Program-made: the position numbers and the translations under genes
Assembly (NCBI GenBank): GCA_965659685.1
Contig: CBFHXB010000004.1
Location: 41,614 to 105,613 of the forward strand
DNA from: MGIIa-L3 sp11892u
Lineage (GTDB): Archaea > Thermoplasmatota > Poseidoniia > Poseidoniales > Poseidoniaceae
Direction: 5' to 3'
DNA length: 64,000 nucleotides
Notes under the pieces: generated by a model
Databases searched by the model: none
What the model was told of the DNA's origin: nothing
The model's input: only the letters and a program-made list of their open reading frames with translations
Shown here: one piece after another, positions 53,788 to 62,188 of the stretch
How the letters are laid out: every line of letters begins with the position of its first letter
Numbering within the stretch: position 1 is the stretch's first letter

Positions 53788-55233
53788 TCAGGCTCGCGGT
53801 TCTTCAACCTGTGACTTGGACTCGACCGGCATGGTCCGAGCCAACCGAAGCACGGCATCGACGAGGGCGTCCAAGGTCGCTTCTTCCACGGCAGGGTTGG
53901 CGATGACCGAGCGAAGAACGACGCGTTCGTCCAAATCGGACCTGCTGACCATGAACCGACCTTCCTCGAGCAGCGCAGCACGCAACGCCGCGTTGTGCGC
54001 GTCGATCGTCTCGCCGAGATGGGGCACGCCATCGGGAACGTGCCTGAAGCAGACGTTGGTCCATTCAGGCGTTCCGACCAACTCCAAGCTTGGCTCACGC
54101 GAAACACGGTCCGCCAAATGGTTTGCGAGGGACATGTACCGGTCCACGAGGGCACCCCAACCTGCATCGCCGCGCGACCGCCATGCGAGGAAGAGTTTGA
54201 GCGCGTCGTTCCGACGTCCACATTGCAACGACAGACGGCCCAAGTCCTGCTGCTCTGCGTCGTCGTGGAAGAGGTAGTGCGCTTCGTTGCCGTGTGCGCA
54301 CGCAGCACGGAGCACGTCTTCCCGCTGAACGATGAAGGCGCTGCACACCAAGGGGAGACCCATCATCTTGTGCGCGTCCCAGCAGACGCTGTCCGCACGC
54401 TCAACGCCGTCCATCAGGTGCCGGTGGGTGGCCGAAAAGAGGCAGGCACCGCCCCACGCAGCATCCACGTGAAGCCACACGCCGTGTTCTTCGCACACGT
54501 CCGCAATGCCATGAATGGGGTCGAAAGCTCCCCGAACGGTGGTGCCGCTGGTCGCCACGACGCACAGCGGTGTTCGACCAAGGTCCCGCTCTCGGTTGAT
54601 GGCATGATCCAACGCGACGGGGTCCATCCGCCCGTTCCCGTCGGTGTCGACTTTGATGAGGTTGGCACGACCAAGGCCCAGAACGTTGGCGGCCATGGCC
54701 ACCGAATAGTGGGCCTCCTTCGAGACGAACATGCACCACGAACGTCCGTCAAATCCATCATGGCCTGAGGCGGGAAGGGCCGCTTGCCTCGCACACAACA
54801 CGCCCATCAGGTTGCCGCTGGAGCCTCCCGTGGTCAGCGTGCCCGCACCGGACGGCATGCGAAGATGCTGGCGCATGCGGTCGAGCACCGCGGTTTCGAT
54901 GAGGCTGGCCAATGGCGCAATCTCGTACGTGTACATCGACGTGTTCGTTGCGGCCGTGACCAGTTCACCTGCGAGCCCTTCAGGCGTCAGGCCTCCCCAA
55001 AGCGGATTCATGAAGCCGGGCTGATCGGTCCGAACCGCCACCTGAAGGTAGGTCCGGATGTCGTCGAGGACACGGTCAAGGCCTGCTCCGACCAAGGGCA
55101 GATTCAGATCGCTGGTTTTTCGGAGGCTGGACGGCGTTCGATCGTGACGAATCCTTCCGTCCTTTGGAGGTTCAAGGTGAGCCAAAACTTCGCCGAGAAC
55201 CGACTCGAGGAAGCGCTTCCCTTCTTCATCCAT
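53788..55233 (-). CDS. Group II PLP-dependent amino acid decarboxylase (GAD/CSAD-like)
   Basis: The protein has 481 residues. The segments MNPLWGGLTPEGLAGE and TNTSMYTYEIAPLASLIE resemble the glutamate/cysteine-sulfinate decarboxylase branch. SGTTVRGAFDPI, HVDAAWGG and the PLP lysine Lys289 in WDAHKMMGLP are the catalytic elements of fold-type I decarboxylases. Possible substrates are glutamate (giving GABA), cysteine sulfinate or cysteate (towards taurine), or aspartate (giving beta-alanine); sequence alone does not decide. It lies upstream of and co-directional with gcvT and diverges from the thiamine operon, with a 132-base shared region carrying an inverted repeat. Confidence 0.88.
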   Translation of the reverse strand: MDEEGKRFLESVLGEVLAHLEPPKDGRIRHDRTPSSLRKTSDLNLPLVGAGLDRVLDDIRTYLQVAVRTDQPGFMNPLWGGLTPEGLAGELVTAATNTSMYTYEIAPLASLIETAVLDRMRQHLRMPSGAGTLTTGGSSGNLMGVLCARQAALPASGHDGFDGRSWCMFVSKEAHYSVAMAANVLGLGRANLIKVDTDGNGRMDPVALDHAINRERDLGRTPLCVVATSGTTVRGAFDPIHGIADVCEEHGVWLHVDAAWGGACLFSATHRHLMDGVERADSVCWDAHKMMGLPLVCSAFIVQREDVLRAACAHGNEAHYLFHDDAEQQDLGRLSLQCGRRNDALKLFLAWRSRGDAGWGALVDRYMSLANHLADRVSREPSLELVGTPEWTNVCFRHVPDGVPHLGETIDAHNAALRAALLEEGRFMVSRSDLDERVVLRSVIANPAVEEATLDALVDAVLRLARTMPVESKSQVEEPRA

Positions 55234-55295
55234 GCACCACTGGAACCATCGGAGGCCCTTGAAGCACGCCCTTCATCCGTGTGACGTCAACACGA

Positions 55296-55325
55296 GTCAT
55301 GAAACCGTAATGCAGGTTGCATGAC
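55296..55325. promoter_or_regulatory. Nested inverted repeat, candidate operator of the thiamine operon
   Basis: The outer arms GTCATG (55296-55301) and CATGAC (55320-55325) are perfect inverted repeats. Inside is a second perfect palindrome ATGCA-ggt-TGCAT at 55310-55322. It lies 14-40 bases upstream of the TATA-like box of the HTH-ThiN gene and between two divergent genes. A regulatory site for the HTH-ThiN protein is inferred. It could alternatively control the decarboxylase gene. Confidence 0.4.
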
Positions 55326-55337
55326 GAATCATTCAAC

Positions 55338-55344
55338 CTAAATA
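55338..55344 (+). promoter_or_regulatory. TATA-like box of the thiamine operon
   Basis: CTAAATA lies 22-28 bases upstream of the ATG at 55366. This spacing suggests that transcription starts at or close to the start codon, so the first mRNA would be leaderless. Confidence 0.5.
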
Positions 55345-55365
55345 CCACCGGCATAATCACGGGGC

Positions 55366-56238
55366 ATGCTTGGGCAAACGGCTGCGACGTGGCTTGAACG
55401 ATTGCATCACCAAATCGGCCTCGGTCTCCGTTCGCGCGGCTGGTCTCAGGCCAACATTGCGGACATCTTGGGGACCACGCAATCGACCGTGTCAAGGCAA
55501 TACCACCGCGATGCGCCCGAGATGGGACCCTCGGCCGATGAGGTCATGATCGACGGTTGGGCCAACGAACTCGCGAATTCACTGGACCTGAACGGCGAAG
55601 ACGTCCGAGTCCTGCGCCAACGTTTCATCGTGGAACTCCAACTTTCAGGAAACCAAACCTTGCGCTACGACAAGTCGCTCACGGGCGCCGACCTGACGGG
55701 GGACCAAGCCGATTTGGCTTTGCTACGGAGGCTTGAGTGGGCGCGTGGCCGCTTGGACCCCGTGCGTCTGCTGGATTGGATCCCTGCCGTCGGCTTCAAC
55801 CTGGCCGCCTGCGCTGAACACGCCACATCGACGGAAGAGGTGGCCGCATACCCGGGCAAAATCACCGTCGTCAACGGCGCCCTGAAGCACCATTCAACTC
55901 CAGTCATGGGGGCATCCAAGAGCCTTGCAGGCTTGCTGATGGACGTACGAACCTACGACCCAGAACGAACCGCCGTCCTCAACCTACGGGCGCCGGCCCA
56001 CGCCGACGGCCCTCGAATGGACATCATCAACCGCGCCCTGAACGCCTTGGAGTGGAACGTTGCCGAAGCACCTCGTGGTGTGCTCAAGCAACACGGAGGC
56101 CCCATTGACGTCGTGCTTGACAAGGGCGGATACGGTTGGGAGCCAGGGCTGTACGTCATCGGCCATCACCCGCTTGACGTCGTCGATCGGGCGAACCGCC
56201 TGATGACCGTCCTTCAGGTCACGGAGGCGACCGCATGA
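55366..56238 (+). CDS. HTH-ThiN transcriptional regulator of thiamine genes (ThiR-like)
   Basis: The protein has 290 residues. Residues 10-55 form a helix-turn-helix (SQANIADILGTTQSTVSRQY). Residues 100-285 resemble the ThiN thiamine-phosphate synthase fold, including GFNLAACAEHA, GKITVVNG, NLRAPA and the C-terminal DVVLDKGGYGWEPGLYVIG. In archaea, HTH-ThiN fusions act as thiamine-phosphate-sensing repressors (ThiR type), while ThiD-ThiN fusions are enzymes; the DNA-binding domain here favours the regulator. Its stop overlaps the thiB start (ATGA), so it is the first gene of the uptake operon and probably autoregulates. I cannot exclude residual synthase activity. Confidence 0.85.
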   Translation: MLGQTAATWLERLHHQIGLGLRSRGWSQANIADILGTTQSTVSRQYHRDAPEMGPSADEVMIDGWANELANSLDLNGEDVRVLRQRFIVELQLSGNQTLRYDKSLTGADLTGDQADLALLRRLEWARGRLDPVRLLDWIPAVGFNLAACAEHATSTEEVAAYPGKITVVNGALKHHSTPVMGASKSLAGLLMDVRTYDPERTAVLNLRAPAHADGPRMDIINRALNALEWNVAEAPRGVLKQHGGPIDVVLDKGGYGWEPGLYVIGHHPLDVVDRANRLMTVLQVTEATA

Positions 56239-57329
56239 GGTCCGTTCTCGTCGTGTTGTTGCTCGTCAGCGCAGGCCTCAGCGGTTGCCTTGGCGAAGAC
56301 CTGCTCCTGCTGGAGGACTGCAGCGAGTTCGAAGCCACCGTCCGAGACGACGACGGTGTGCTGCGCGTGTTGACCTACGACATTGCTTCCTTGTCGGAAT
56401 CCTTCCTTCAGGACTTCACCAACGGCACCGGCATCGAGGTTGAACTCATCAGAGCCGACGACGCGGGGAGCATCCTTGAGCAGGTGCTGCTCTACGGTGG
56501 CGCTCCGCAGGTCGACGTGGCTTTGGGGCTCGACGGGAGTTACCTGCCCTTCGCGGTGAACCGTTGCCTGATTCAGCTTCATGGGGTGGACCTCACCGGA
56601 CTTGACGGCGACGTCCTGTCGGAAGGTGCGGCACTGACCGAACACGGTGTCCCCTTCGACCATGGCTACATCTGCCTGAACGTGGATTCTGCCGCGGTGG
56701 AATCCATGCCGACGAGCCTGTGGAACCTCACGGAGGAAGCTTGGACCGGCAAGGTGGCCATCCCCTCGCCGCTCAGTTCCTCGCCTGGCCGTGCCTTCTT
56801 CTTGGCCACCTTGCAAGGCCTTGGTGACGACGCGTGGCCATGGTGGGAAGCCATGTTGCTCAACGAACCGATCGTCACCACGGGTTGGTCCGAGGCCTAC
56901 GAGATCCACTACAGCGGCGGCTACGGCGTGTGGGAAGAAGGGCACGTTGGCGACGCTGCCGCCACGGTGTCGTACTGCCATTCACCCGGCGTAGAAGCCT
57001 ACTACAGCGACAACAGCACCGCCTCCACCGCCCTCGCATTGCCCGGTGCCGTCTACCACCAAATCGAGTACGGTGCGGTGTTGGCCGGAGCCGCGAACGT
57101 CACGGCAGCCGAGGCCTTCCTCGCCCACTTGGTGAGCCCAGAAGCCAACGCAAACATGCCGTATGAGAACCTGATGTACAGCGTGCTCGAAGGCGCCGAT
57201 CTTCCAGAAACCAACGGCTACCGCCACCACAGCGTCGTCCCGGAGGAAGCCACGGCTGCCCTTGGTGGCATGGACGTGGCGACGCTGGAAGCGATGCTCG
57301 CAACCTTCAGTGCCTTGCTTGAGGGCTGA
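56235..57329 (+). CDS. thiB: Thiamine-binding lipoprotein of ABC transporter
   Basis: This 364-residue extracytoplasmic solute receptor has a lipobox SAGLSGC with Cys18 and should be membrane-anchored after processing. LRVLTYDIASLSESFLQDF is the conserved start of the ThiB/Fe-family binding fold. Later PFDHGYICLN and the internal SYCHSPGVEAYYSD fit the thiamine-binding family. It overlaps the regulator gene upstream and is 2 bases from thiP. Captured thiamine would pass to ThiP/ThiQ. The substrate is inferred from family and from the ThiN-type regulator, since related receptors bind iron or polyamines. Confidence 0.85.
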   Translation: MRSVLVVLLLVSAGLSGCLGEDLLLLEDCSEFEATVRDDDGVLRVLTYDIASLSESFLQDFTNGTGIEVELIRADDAGSILEQVLLYGGAPQVDVALGLDGSYLPFAVNRCLIQLHGVDLTGLDGDVLSEGAALTEHGVPFDHGYICLNVDSAAVESMPTSLWNLTEEAWTGKVAIPSPLSSSPGRAFFLATLQGLGDDAWPWWEAMLLNEPIVTTGWSEAYEIHYSGGYGVWEEGHVGDAAATVSYCHSPGVEAYYSDNSTASTALALPGAVYHQIEYGAVLAGAANVTAAEAFLAHLVSPEANANMPYENLMYSVLEGADLPETNGYRHHSVVPEEATAALGGMDVATLEAMLATFSALLEG

Positions 57330-57331
57330 GC

Positions 57332-59035
57332 GTGCAACCCCTTCGAGCGGGTGCGGCACATGCCGTTCCGCTGACGGTCCTCGCGCTGTTTATCCTCGGA
57401 CCGATGGTGTTGGCCGTGGACCGCTTGTGGGCGGTCACCGGAACCTCCCCGCTCGAAGCCGTCTTCGACCTCCCTTCGTCCGGACGGGAAGCCCTGCGCA
57501 CCGCCACAGGCTTGGCCACGTTGGCGGCCGTGGGCACGGTCCTGCTCGGCACGCCTGTGGCCTTAGCCTTGGCCGCGATGAAGGACCCATGGCGGCGACG
57601 TCTTCGTGCACTCATCGCCCTCCCCTTCGTCACTCCGTCAATCGTCGCGGCCGTGGGCTTCCTGGCGCTCATGGACCTCCTCGGCAAGCACGGTCCCGTC
57701 GTTCGTGGCTGGTCGCTTTGGCCAGAAGCGGGCCCCGGAACCGTGTTGCTGCTCGTCGCCATGGTTTGGTTCAACCTCTCGCTCGCCGTCCGCATCGTCG
57801 AGCCAAGCGTCTCGCGTGCGGACCCCCGCTACTTGGAGCAACTTCGCCTCTTGCCCGGGGGGCAAACGCGTCTCGGTCGTGCGCGAAGGTGGTGGTGGCC
57901 GTTGCTTGGACCAGGATTGACCGCGGCCGCAGGACTGACGTTCACCTTCGCGTTCACCTCGCTGGCTCTGGTCCGTTGGTTGGCTCCAGACACCCTCACG
58001 CTGGAGGTCCTGCTGGCCGAGCAAGGCAGCGGCGCAGGCATCCCCGGCTACCGCGTTGACCTCAGCCGCTTGGTGCTTGGAGCGGCCGTGGCCCAAGCGG
58101 CCGTGCTGCTCGTTGCGGTGGCCGTGGTGAACACCATGCAACGACGGCACCGCTTCGCGCTCGACGCCGCCTCAAGCGATGCGGTGCGGAGGGGGCTGGC
58201 CGCAGGCGTGTGGGGGCACCCGCTCCTTCGATGGCCGTTGACCGGCGGCGCGGCCCTCTTCGCGGTGGCCCCGTTGGTGCTCATCGGTCTGGCTTCCCTT
58301 CGCGTACGCACACCCGATGGGTGGACCCTCGCGCTCGACGGTTGGCGCCGGGCCTTCCAAGGCGATGCAGGTGGAGTGACGCTGATGGAAGCCTTCTGGT
58401 CCACCCTGCAAACGGCGTCCATCACGGTGGCGCTCGCGTTGCCTGCAGGGTGGTACCTCGCCACGCAGGTGCATCGGGCTGAGCGGGACGGAAGGCGTGC
58501 ATTTGCCCGTTGCGTGGACCTCCTGTCGATGGTCCCCCTCGTGGTGTCCGGCGCGATGGTTGGACTTGGATCGCTGCTCGGTCTGCTTCGTTTGGCGCCG
58601 GGCCTGCTCGCTTCACCTTGGCTGCTCCCTGTCGCCCACGCGACCCTCGTCCTGCCCATCGTGGTCAGGGTCTTGCTTCCCGCCATGCGACGCCTGAAAC
58701 CGGAATTCGAGGCCTGTGCCGCCACGTTGGGGTTGGGACCTTGGCGTCGATTTGCACTGGTCCGCTGGCCGATGTTGCGGCCTGCAGCCATGGTGGCCGC
58801 AGGGTTGGCCCTCGCGTTTTCCCTTGGCGAGTTTGGCGCCTCATGGGTCATCGTGCGGTCCACCGACGCCTCCACCCTTGCGGTGCTCGTGGACACGTGG
58901 TTGGCCCGCCCGGGCTTCGACCCCACCACCCGGCCTGCGGCGATGGCCGTCGCCGTGGTGTTGGGCACCGTGACGATGACCCTGATGCTGATGCTCGAGC
59001 GATGGCGTGAAGACCGCGTGCTTGGAGGGCTGTGA
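57332..59035 (+). CDS. thiP: Thiamine ABC transporter permease (fused two-domain)
   Basis: The protein has 567 residues. Two homologous halves of about six helices each are joined at around residue 285. Each half has a permease EAA-like loop: EQLRLLPGGQTRLGRARRWW in the first and EACAATLGLGPWRRFALVRW in the second, which contact the ATPase. This fused arrangement is characteristic of ThiP. The start is GTG at 57332, 2 bases after the thiB stop. The stop is 1 base before the thiQ start. It forms the membrane channel for thiamine uptake with ThiQ. Confidence 0.9.
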   Translation: MQPLRAGAAHAVPLTVLALFILGPMVLAVDRLWAVTGTSPLEAVFDLPSSGREALRTATGLATLAAVGTVLLGTPVALALAAMKDPWRRRLRALIALPFVTPSIVAAVGFLALMDLLGKHGPVVRGWSLWPEAGPGTVLLLVAMVWFNLSLAVRIVEPSVSRADPRYLEQLRLLPGGQTRLGRARRWWWPLLGPGLTAAAGLTFTFAFTSLALVRWLAPDTLTLEVLLAEQGSGAGIPGYRVDLSRLVLGAAVAQAAVLLVAVAVVNTMQRRHRFALDAASSDAVRRGLAAGVWGHPLLRWPLTGGAALFAVAPLVLIGLASLRVRTPDGWTLALDGWRRAFQGDAGGVTLMEAFWSTLQTASITVALALPAGWYLATQVHRAERDGRRAFARCVDLLSMVPLVVSGAMVGLGSLLGLLRLAPGLLASPWLLPVAHATLVLPIVVRVLLPAMRRLKPEFEACAATLGLGPWRRFALVRWPMLRPAAMVAAGLALAFSLGEFGASWVIVRSTDASTLAVLVDTWLARPGFDPTTRPAAMAVAVVLGTVTMTLMLMLERWREDRVLGGL

Positions 59036-59036
59036 G

Positions 59037-59687
59037 ATGAGCAACCTCGAGGTGCGGAAAGCCGTGGTCCGTTTCGATGGACCGGCGGTCCTCGATGGGC
59101 TCGATCTCTCGGTCTCGGCCGGTGAAATCGTGGCCGTGCTCGGGCCAAGCGGGTGTGGCAAATCCACCTTGCTCCGCTCGATTGTCGGATTGCAACCCAT
59201 GGAATCCGGGCAGGTGTGCCTGAACGGTCAGGACCTGACCGAGATGACCACCGAGCGACGTGGCATTGGGTTCCTGTTCCAGCGTCCTGTGTTGTTTCCA
59301 ACGCGCGACGTCCGGGGGAACCTGCAGCTTGGCGTCCCTCGTGGCGTCCCGAAACAGGAGGCCGATGCCCGCATTTCAGCGGCCCTCGATGAGGTCGGGT
59401 TGGCGGGTTTTGAACCCCGTAGCGTCGAGGGCCTCTCGGGAGGAGAAGGGCAACGGGTCGCCCTCGCCAGAGCCTTGTTGGCTGAACCGAAGGCCCTCTT
59501 GCTCGATGAGCCCTTCTCGGCGCTGGACGGGGCCCTGAGGCAGCGGTTGGTGGACACCGTCCGTACCCTGCTCAAGGCGAGGGGGCTTCCTGCCGTCCAC
59601 GTCACCCACGATGCCGATGAAGCCAAGGCCATCGCGGACCGGTGCCTCCTCATGGAGGCGGGTCGGCTGAAGGAGGGGGCGCTTTGA
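59037..59687 (+). CDS. thiQ: Thiamine ABC transporter ATPase
   Basis: This 216-residue ATP-binding cassette has Walker A GPSGCGKST at 36-44, the Q-loop FQRPVLFP, the signature LSGGEGQRVAL, Walker B LLLDEPFSALD and the switch His in HVTHDADEA. The small size, without a regulatory C-terminal domain, is typical of ThiQ. I chose the ATG at 59037, 1 base after the thiP stop. An upstream in-frame ATG at 59007 lies inside thiP. Its stop overlaps the TTG start of the PAP2-family gene. Confidence 0.93.
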   Translation: MSNLEVRKAVVRFDGPAVLDGLDLSVSAGEIVAVLGPSGCGKSTLLRSIVGLQPMESGQVCLNGQDLTEMTTERRGIGFLFQRPVLFPTRDVRGNLQLGVPRGVPKQEADARISAALDEVGLAGFEPRSVEGLSGGEGQRVALARALLAEPKALLLDEPFSALDGALRQRLVDTVRTLLKARGLPAVHVTHDADEAKAIADRCLLMEAGRLKEGAL

Positions 59688-60337
59688 CCGGGCATCAGCA
59701 CGGACGTCGTCTCCTGTTCCACCTCGTCCAACTCGGCGTAATCGCCCTCGGCTCCTACATGTTGGCGAACCTGTGGAACGCGGCCAACGCCACCAAAGAC
59801 CACGCCATCGCCTTGCCCCTGGACGCCCACGTCCCGCTGTTGCCGTGGACGACGGTGATCTACCTCGGTTTCTTCCTGCTCTACATCGTCCCGGCCGTGA
59901 TGGCCTTTGGACACGACGAACGGATGGCTGAACTCGATCGAATCGTGCCGATGATGGTCGGATGGACCGTCCTGCACAGCCTGTTCTTCGTGCTCGTGCC
60001 GGCCGAAGTGCCACGCTCGCAAACCCCAACTGACGCATGGTTGCTCGAGGTCATCCGCAGTTCGGACCACCCGTGGAACGCGTGGCCAAGCCTGCACGTC
60101 GTGCACGTGATCCTCCTTGCCGGCCTGGTGGACCGCTGGTCCTCGGCGGAGGAGCGAACGATGCGGCGGCCCGTGGTCGGCCTCGTGGTCGTGCTGGTCA
60201 TCCTCTCGACGTTCACCACCGAACAGCACTACGTGTGGGACGCCATCAGCGGCATAGGCACCGGCACGTTGGGCTGGTGGCTCATCACCAAGCGGATGGC
60301 CATGCTTCAGCCAAAGACGGCCGCCACGGCGGATTGA
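59684..60337 (+). CDS. PAP2-family membrane phosphatase in the thiamine operon
   Basis: This protein of about 217 residues has five or six hydrophobic helices. The PAP2 catalytic elements are visible as AWPSLHVVHV (Ser and acid/base His) and STFTTEQHYVWDAISG (Thr, His and Asp of the third motif), facing the outside. Relatives dephosphorylate lipid phosphates or small phosphate esters. The start is likely TTG at 59684, overlapping the thiQ stop as TTGA; the earlier ATG at 59642 lies within thiQ. Tight coupling to thiBPQ suggests that it could remove phosphates from thiamine mono- or diphosphate before uptake. That role is inference; a lipid role is the default. Confidence 0.8.
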   Translation: MTGHQHGRRLLFHLVQLGVIALGSYMLANLWNAANATKDHAIALPLDAHVPLLPWTTVIYLGFFLLYIVPAVMAFGHDERMAELDRIVPMMVGWTVLHSLFFVLVPAEVPRSQTPTDAWLLEVIRSSDHPWNAWPSLHVVHVILLAGLVDRWSSAEERTMRRPVVGLVVVLVILSTFTTEQHYVWDAISGIGTGTLGWWLITKRMAMLQPKTAATAD

Positions 60338-61770
60338 TTGGTCAGGAAAAGGGTCAGGCCGACACCGGCCATGATCATCATCCACGAGCCGACGAGTTTG
60401 ATCATCCCCGTGGCGCGCTTCAGGACGTTGATCATCATCTGGCGGCCCAACCCGACCATCACCACGACGACGATCATCAGCACGAGCAGACCGAGCATCA
60501 AGCCGGCCAGGCCGGTGACCACAGCGGTGCGCCCAAGCGTGGCCAAAAAGACGACGAAGGGCAAGACCGCGGCGGCGGTGCAGTCGATGCTGGCCGCCGC
60601 GTATCCGAATCCGTAGAGGTACATGTTGCGTCGCGGGGTGAAGGTGGCGTCGGATTCGGTGGTCGAATAGCGGTCGACGAACTTTTGGACGAAACCCATC
60701 AGGTGCGAGGTGATGCCAATGAGCATCAGGGAACCGAGCACGATGAGCAGCACGGCCACGGCGATGGCGATGTAGTGAATCAATCCAGAGCGGGCAAAGG
60801 CCTCGCCCATCACGGCAGCGACCAGGCCAATGATGAGGAAGAAGGTCAGCATGCCAAGGCCGGCCAAAAGGCCAATGACGGCCGAATTGGGCATCCGCGA
60901 CTTGAGTTTCTCTTCGGCGATCAATTCGTCTTCACGCGCACCGAGCGAGAGGTAGTAGGAGATGAAACCGGGAAGGACCGGGAAGGCACAGGGCGAGAAA
61001 TACACCAGGATGGACAGCAGGGCACCAAGCACGAACACCGCCGTGAGGGACGTCTCGGGTTCAGTCCACGCAATGCGTTCATCGACCATCGTGCTGCCAC
61101 CGTCCACGATGACTTGCTCGACGGCCGCATCGAAGCCTCCCCAGCCGTCGGTTGGGGTGCCCGTGTTTTGCCGGTGCACGATGTACCCGGATTCGTCGAT
61201 TAAGACGACCACCGGAATCGACCCGGTGCCTGAAGCCGTGAACAGGCGCACTGGGTCGGCGGTGCCGTTGGGCAGCACGGCGGCATCGGGCGAACCGATG
61301 CCGGTGGGGTAGGTGGGCACGGTGTAGGCGCCCCCGCTGGTGTTGAGGTAGGCGAGGTCTTCGTTGTACCATGCACCGTACGCGATGATGTGAAAGCCGA
61401 CGCCGTTGGCTGCTGCAAGGTCCTTCCATCCCTGCATTTCCGCCTCAAGGTGGGCTTGCACCTTGTGGCAGTTCGAACAATCATGGGCCATGAAATCGAG
61501 GATGATCACGTCACCACGAAGGTCACTGAGGTGCAACCACCCGGTTTCGTTGGCGATGCTGTCCTCGATGCCCGTGCGGTTCACGGATTGAAAGATGACG
61601 TCGGGCACCGGTTCAGGCTCTGCATCGGATTGGAACAAGGCGTCCAAACTTCCGAACAGGGACAGGGATGCAAAGGCGATGGTCCCGAACAGGACGGCCG
61701 CGATGCCGAGCGCTTTCCACGTCTCGGCACGTTTGAAGGTGGCCCAATCCGCTTGGTCGAGGACCCCCAT
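60307..61770 (-). CDS. Thioredoxin-like domain fused to CcdA/DsbD transmembrane domain
   Basis: This 487-residue protein starts at about 61770 (MGVLDQADW). A membrane helix lies at about 18-40. A periplasm-facing thioredoxin fold follows with the CxxC pair Cys98-Cys101 in AHDCSNCHK. Then come six to eight transmembrane helices of the DsbD/CcdA type, carrying the conserved Cys in YFSPCAFPVLP and the partner in ASIDCTAAAVLP. The arrangement moves electrons from the cytoplasm across the membrane to exported thiol proteins. An upstream ATG at 61794 adds eight residues. It converges with the PAP2 gene and overlaps its last 31 bases. Substrates could include the Cys-containing surface proteins here. 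Confidence 0.88.
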   Translation of the reverse strand: MGVLDQADWATFKRAETWKALGIAAVLFGTIAFASLSLFGSLDALFQSDAEPEPVPDVIFQSVNRTGIEDSIANETGWLHLSDLRGDVIILDFMAHDCSNCHKVQAHLEAEMQGWKDLAAANGVGFHIIAYGAWYNEDLAYLNTSGGAYTVPTYPTGIGSPDAAVLPNGTADPVRLFTASGTGSIPVVVLIDESGYIVHRQNTGTPTDGWGGFDAAVEQVIVDGGSTMVDERIAWTEPETSLTAVFVLGALLSILVYFSPCAFPVLPGFISYYLSLGAREDELIAEEKLKSRMPNSAVIGLLAGLGMLTFFLIIGLVAAVMGEAFARSGLIHYIAIAVAVLLIVLGSLMLIGITSHLMGFVQKFVDRYSTTESDATFTPRRNMYLYGFGYAAASIDCTAAAVLPFVVFLATLGRTAVVTGLAGLMLGLLVLMIVVVVMVGLGRQMMINVLKRATGMIKLVGSWMMIMAGVGLTLFLTNQSAVAAVFG

Positions 61771-61813
61771 GCCTTTTCCACACCTTGCTTCCACTTCAAG
61801 CCTAAGGTCCTCG

Positions 61814-61819
61814 GTTTAA
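61814..61819 (+). promoter_or_regulatory. TATA-like box upstream of the MazF-like gene
   Basis: TTTAAG lies 25-30 bases upstream of the GTG at 61844. This supports that codon as a leaderless start rather than the GTG at 61820, which would lie at the box itself. Confidence 0.35.
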
Positions 61820-61843
61820 GTGAGGTCATTGGGATTGTCCGCC

Positions 61844-62182
61844 GTGTCGACGAACGGAGCGTTCACTTACCGCCCACGCGACATCGTGGTCAGCGGTGGA
61901 ATTCGGCTCCAAAACGACAACAGCGACTCCATGAAGGGTCGCATGGTTGCGTTGATCCGCAAGCGGGGAAAAGAGTGGCTGGTCGTCCCGATTTCGAGCA
62001 AGCTCGGCTCGCATACGGGTGAACAGCTCCCATCAAGCCGCCAAACGGGCCTGCGTGAACAGAGCATCCTGTCCCCGTTGAACGTCCAAACCGTGCATGA
62101 AAAGGCGTTTAGAGAGCGTTTGGGAAAGGTTCCATTCCCGGTGTATGAACGCCTGATTGATTCCCTTGAGCATCTGCTCTGA
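61844..62182 (+). CDS. MazF/PemK-like protein
   Basis: This protein has about 112 residues. The pattern FTYRPRDIVVSG, then a loop ending KGRMVALIRK, then EWLVVPISSKLG resembles the SH3-like MazF/PemK fold (usual G-D-I-V-L, R-P-x-L-V, V-P-I-T-S). The final helix VYERLIDSLEHLL is also typical. MazF toxins are mRNA endoribonucleases normally paired with an antitoxin encoded immediately upstream; none is visible. The assignment is therefore moderate, and a non-toxin member of the fold is possible. It lies between divergent and convergent genes. Confidence 0.5.
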   Translation: MSTNGAFTYRPRDIVVSGGIRLQNDNSDSMKGRMVALIRKRGKEWLVVPISSKLGSHTGEQLPSSRQTGLREQSILSPLNVQTVHEKAFRERLGKVPFPVYERLIDSLEHLL

Positions 62183-62188
62183 GCGGCC

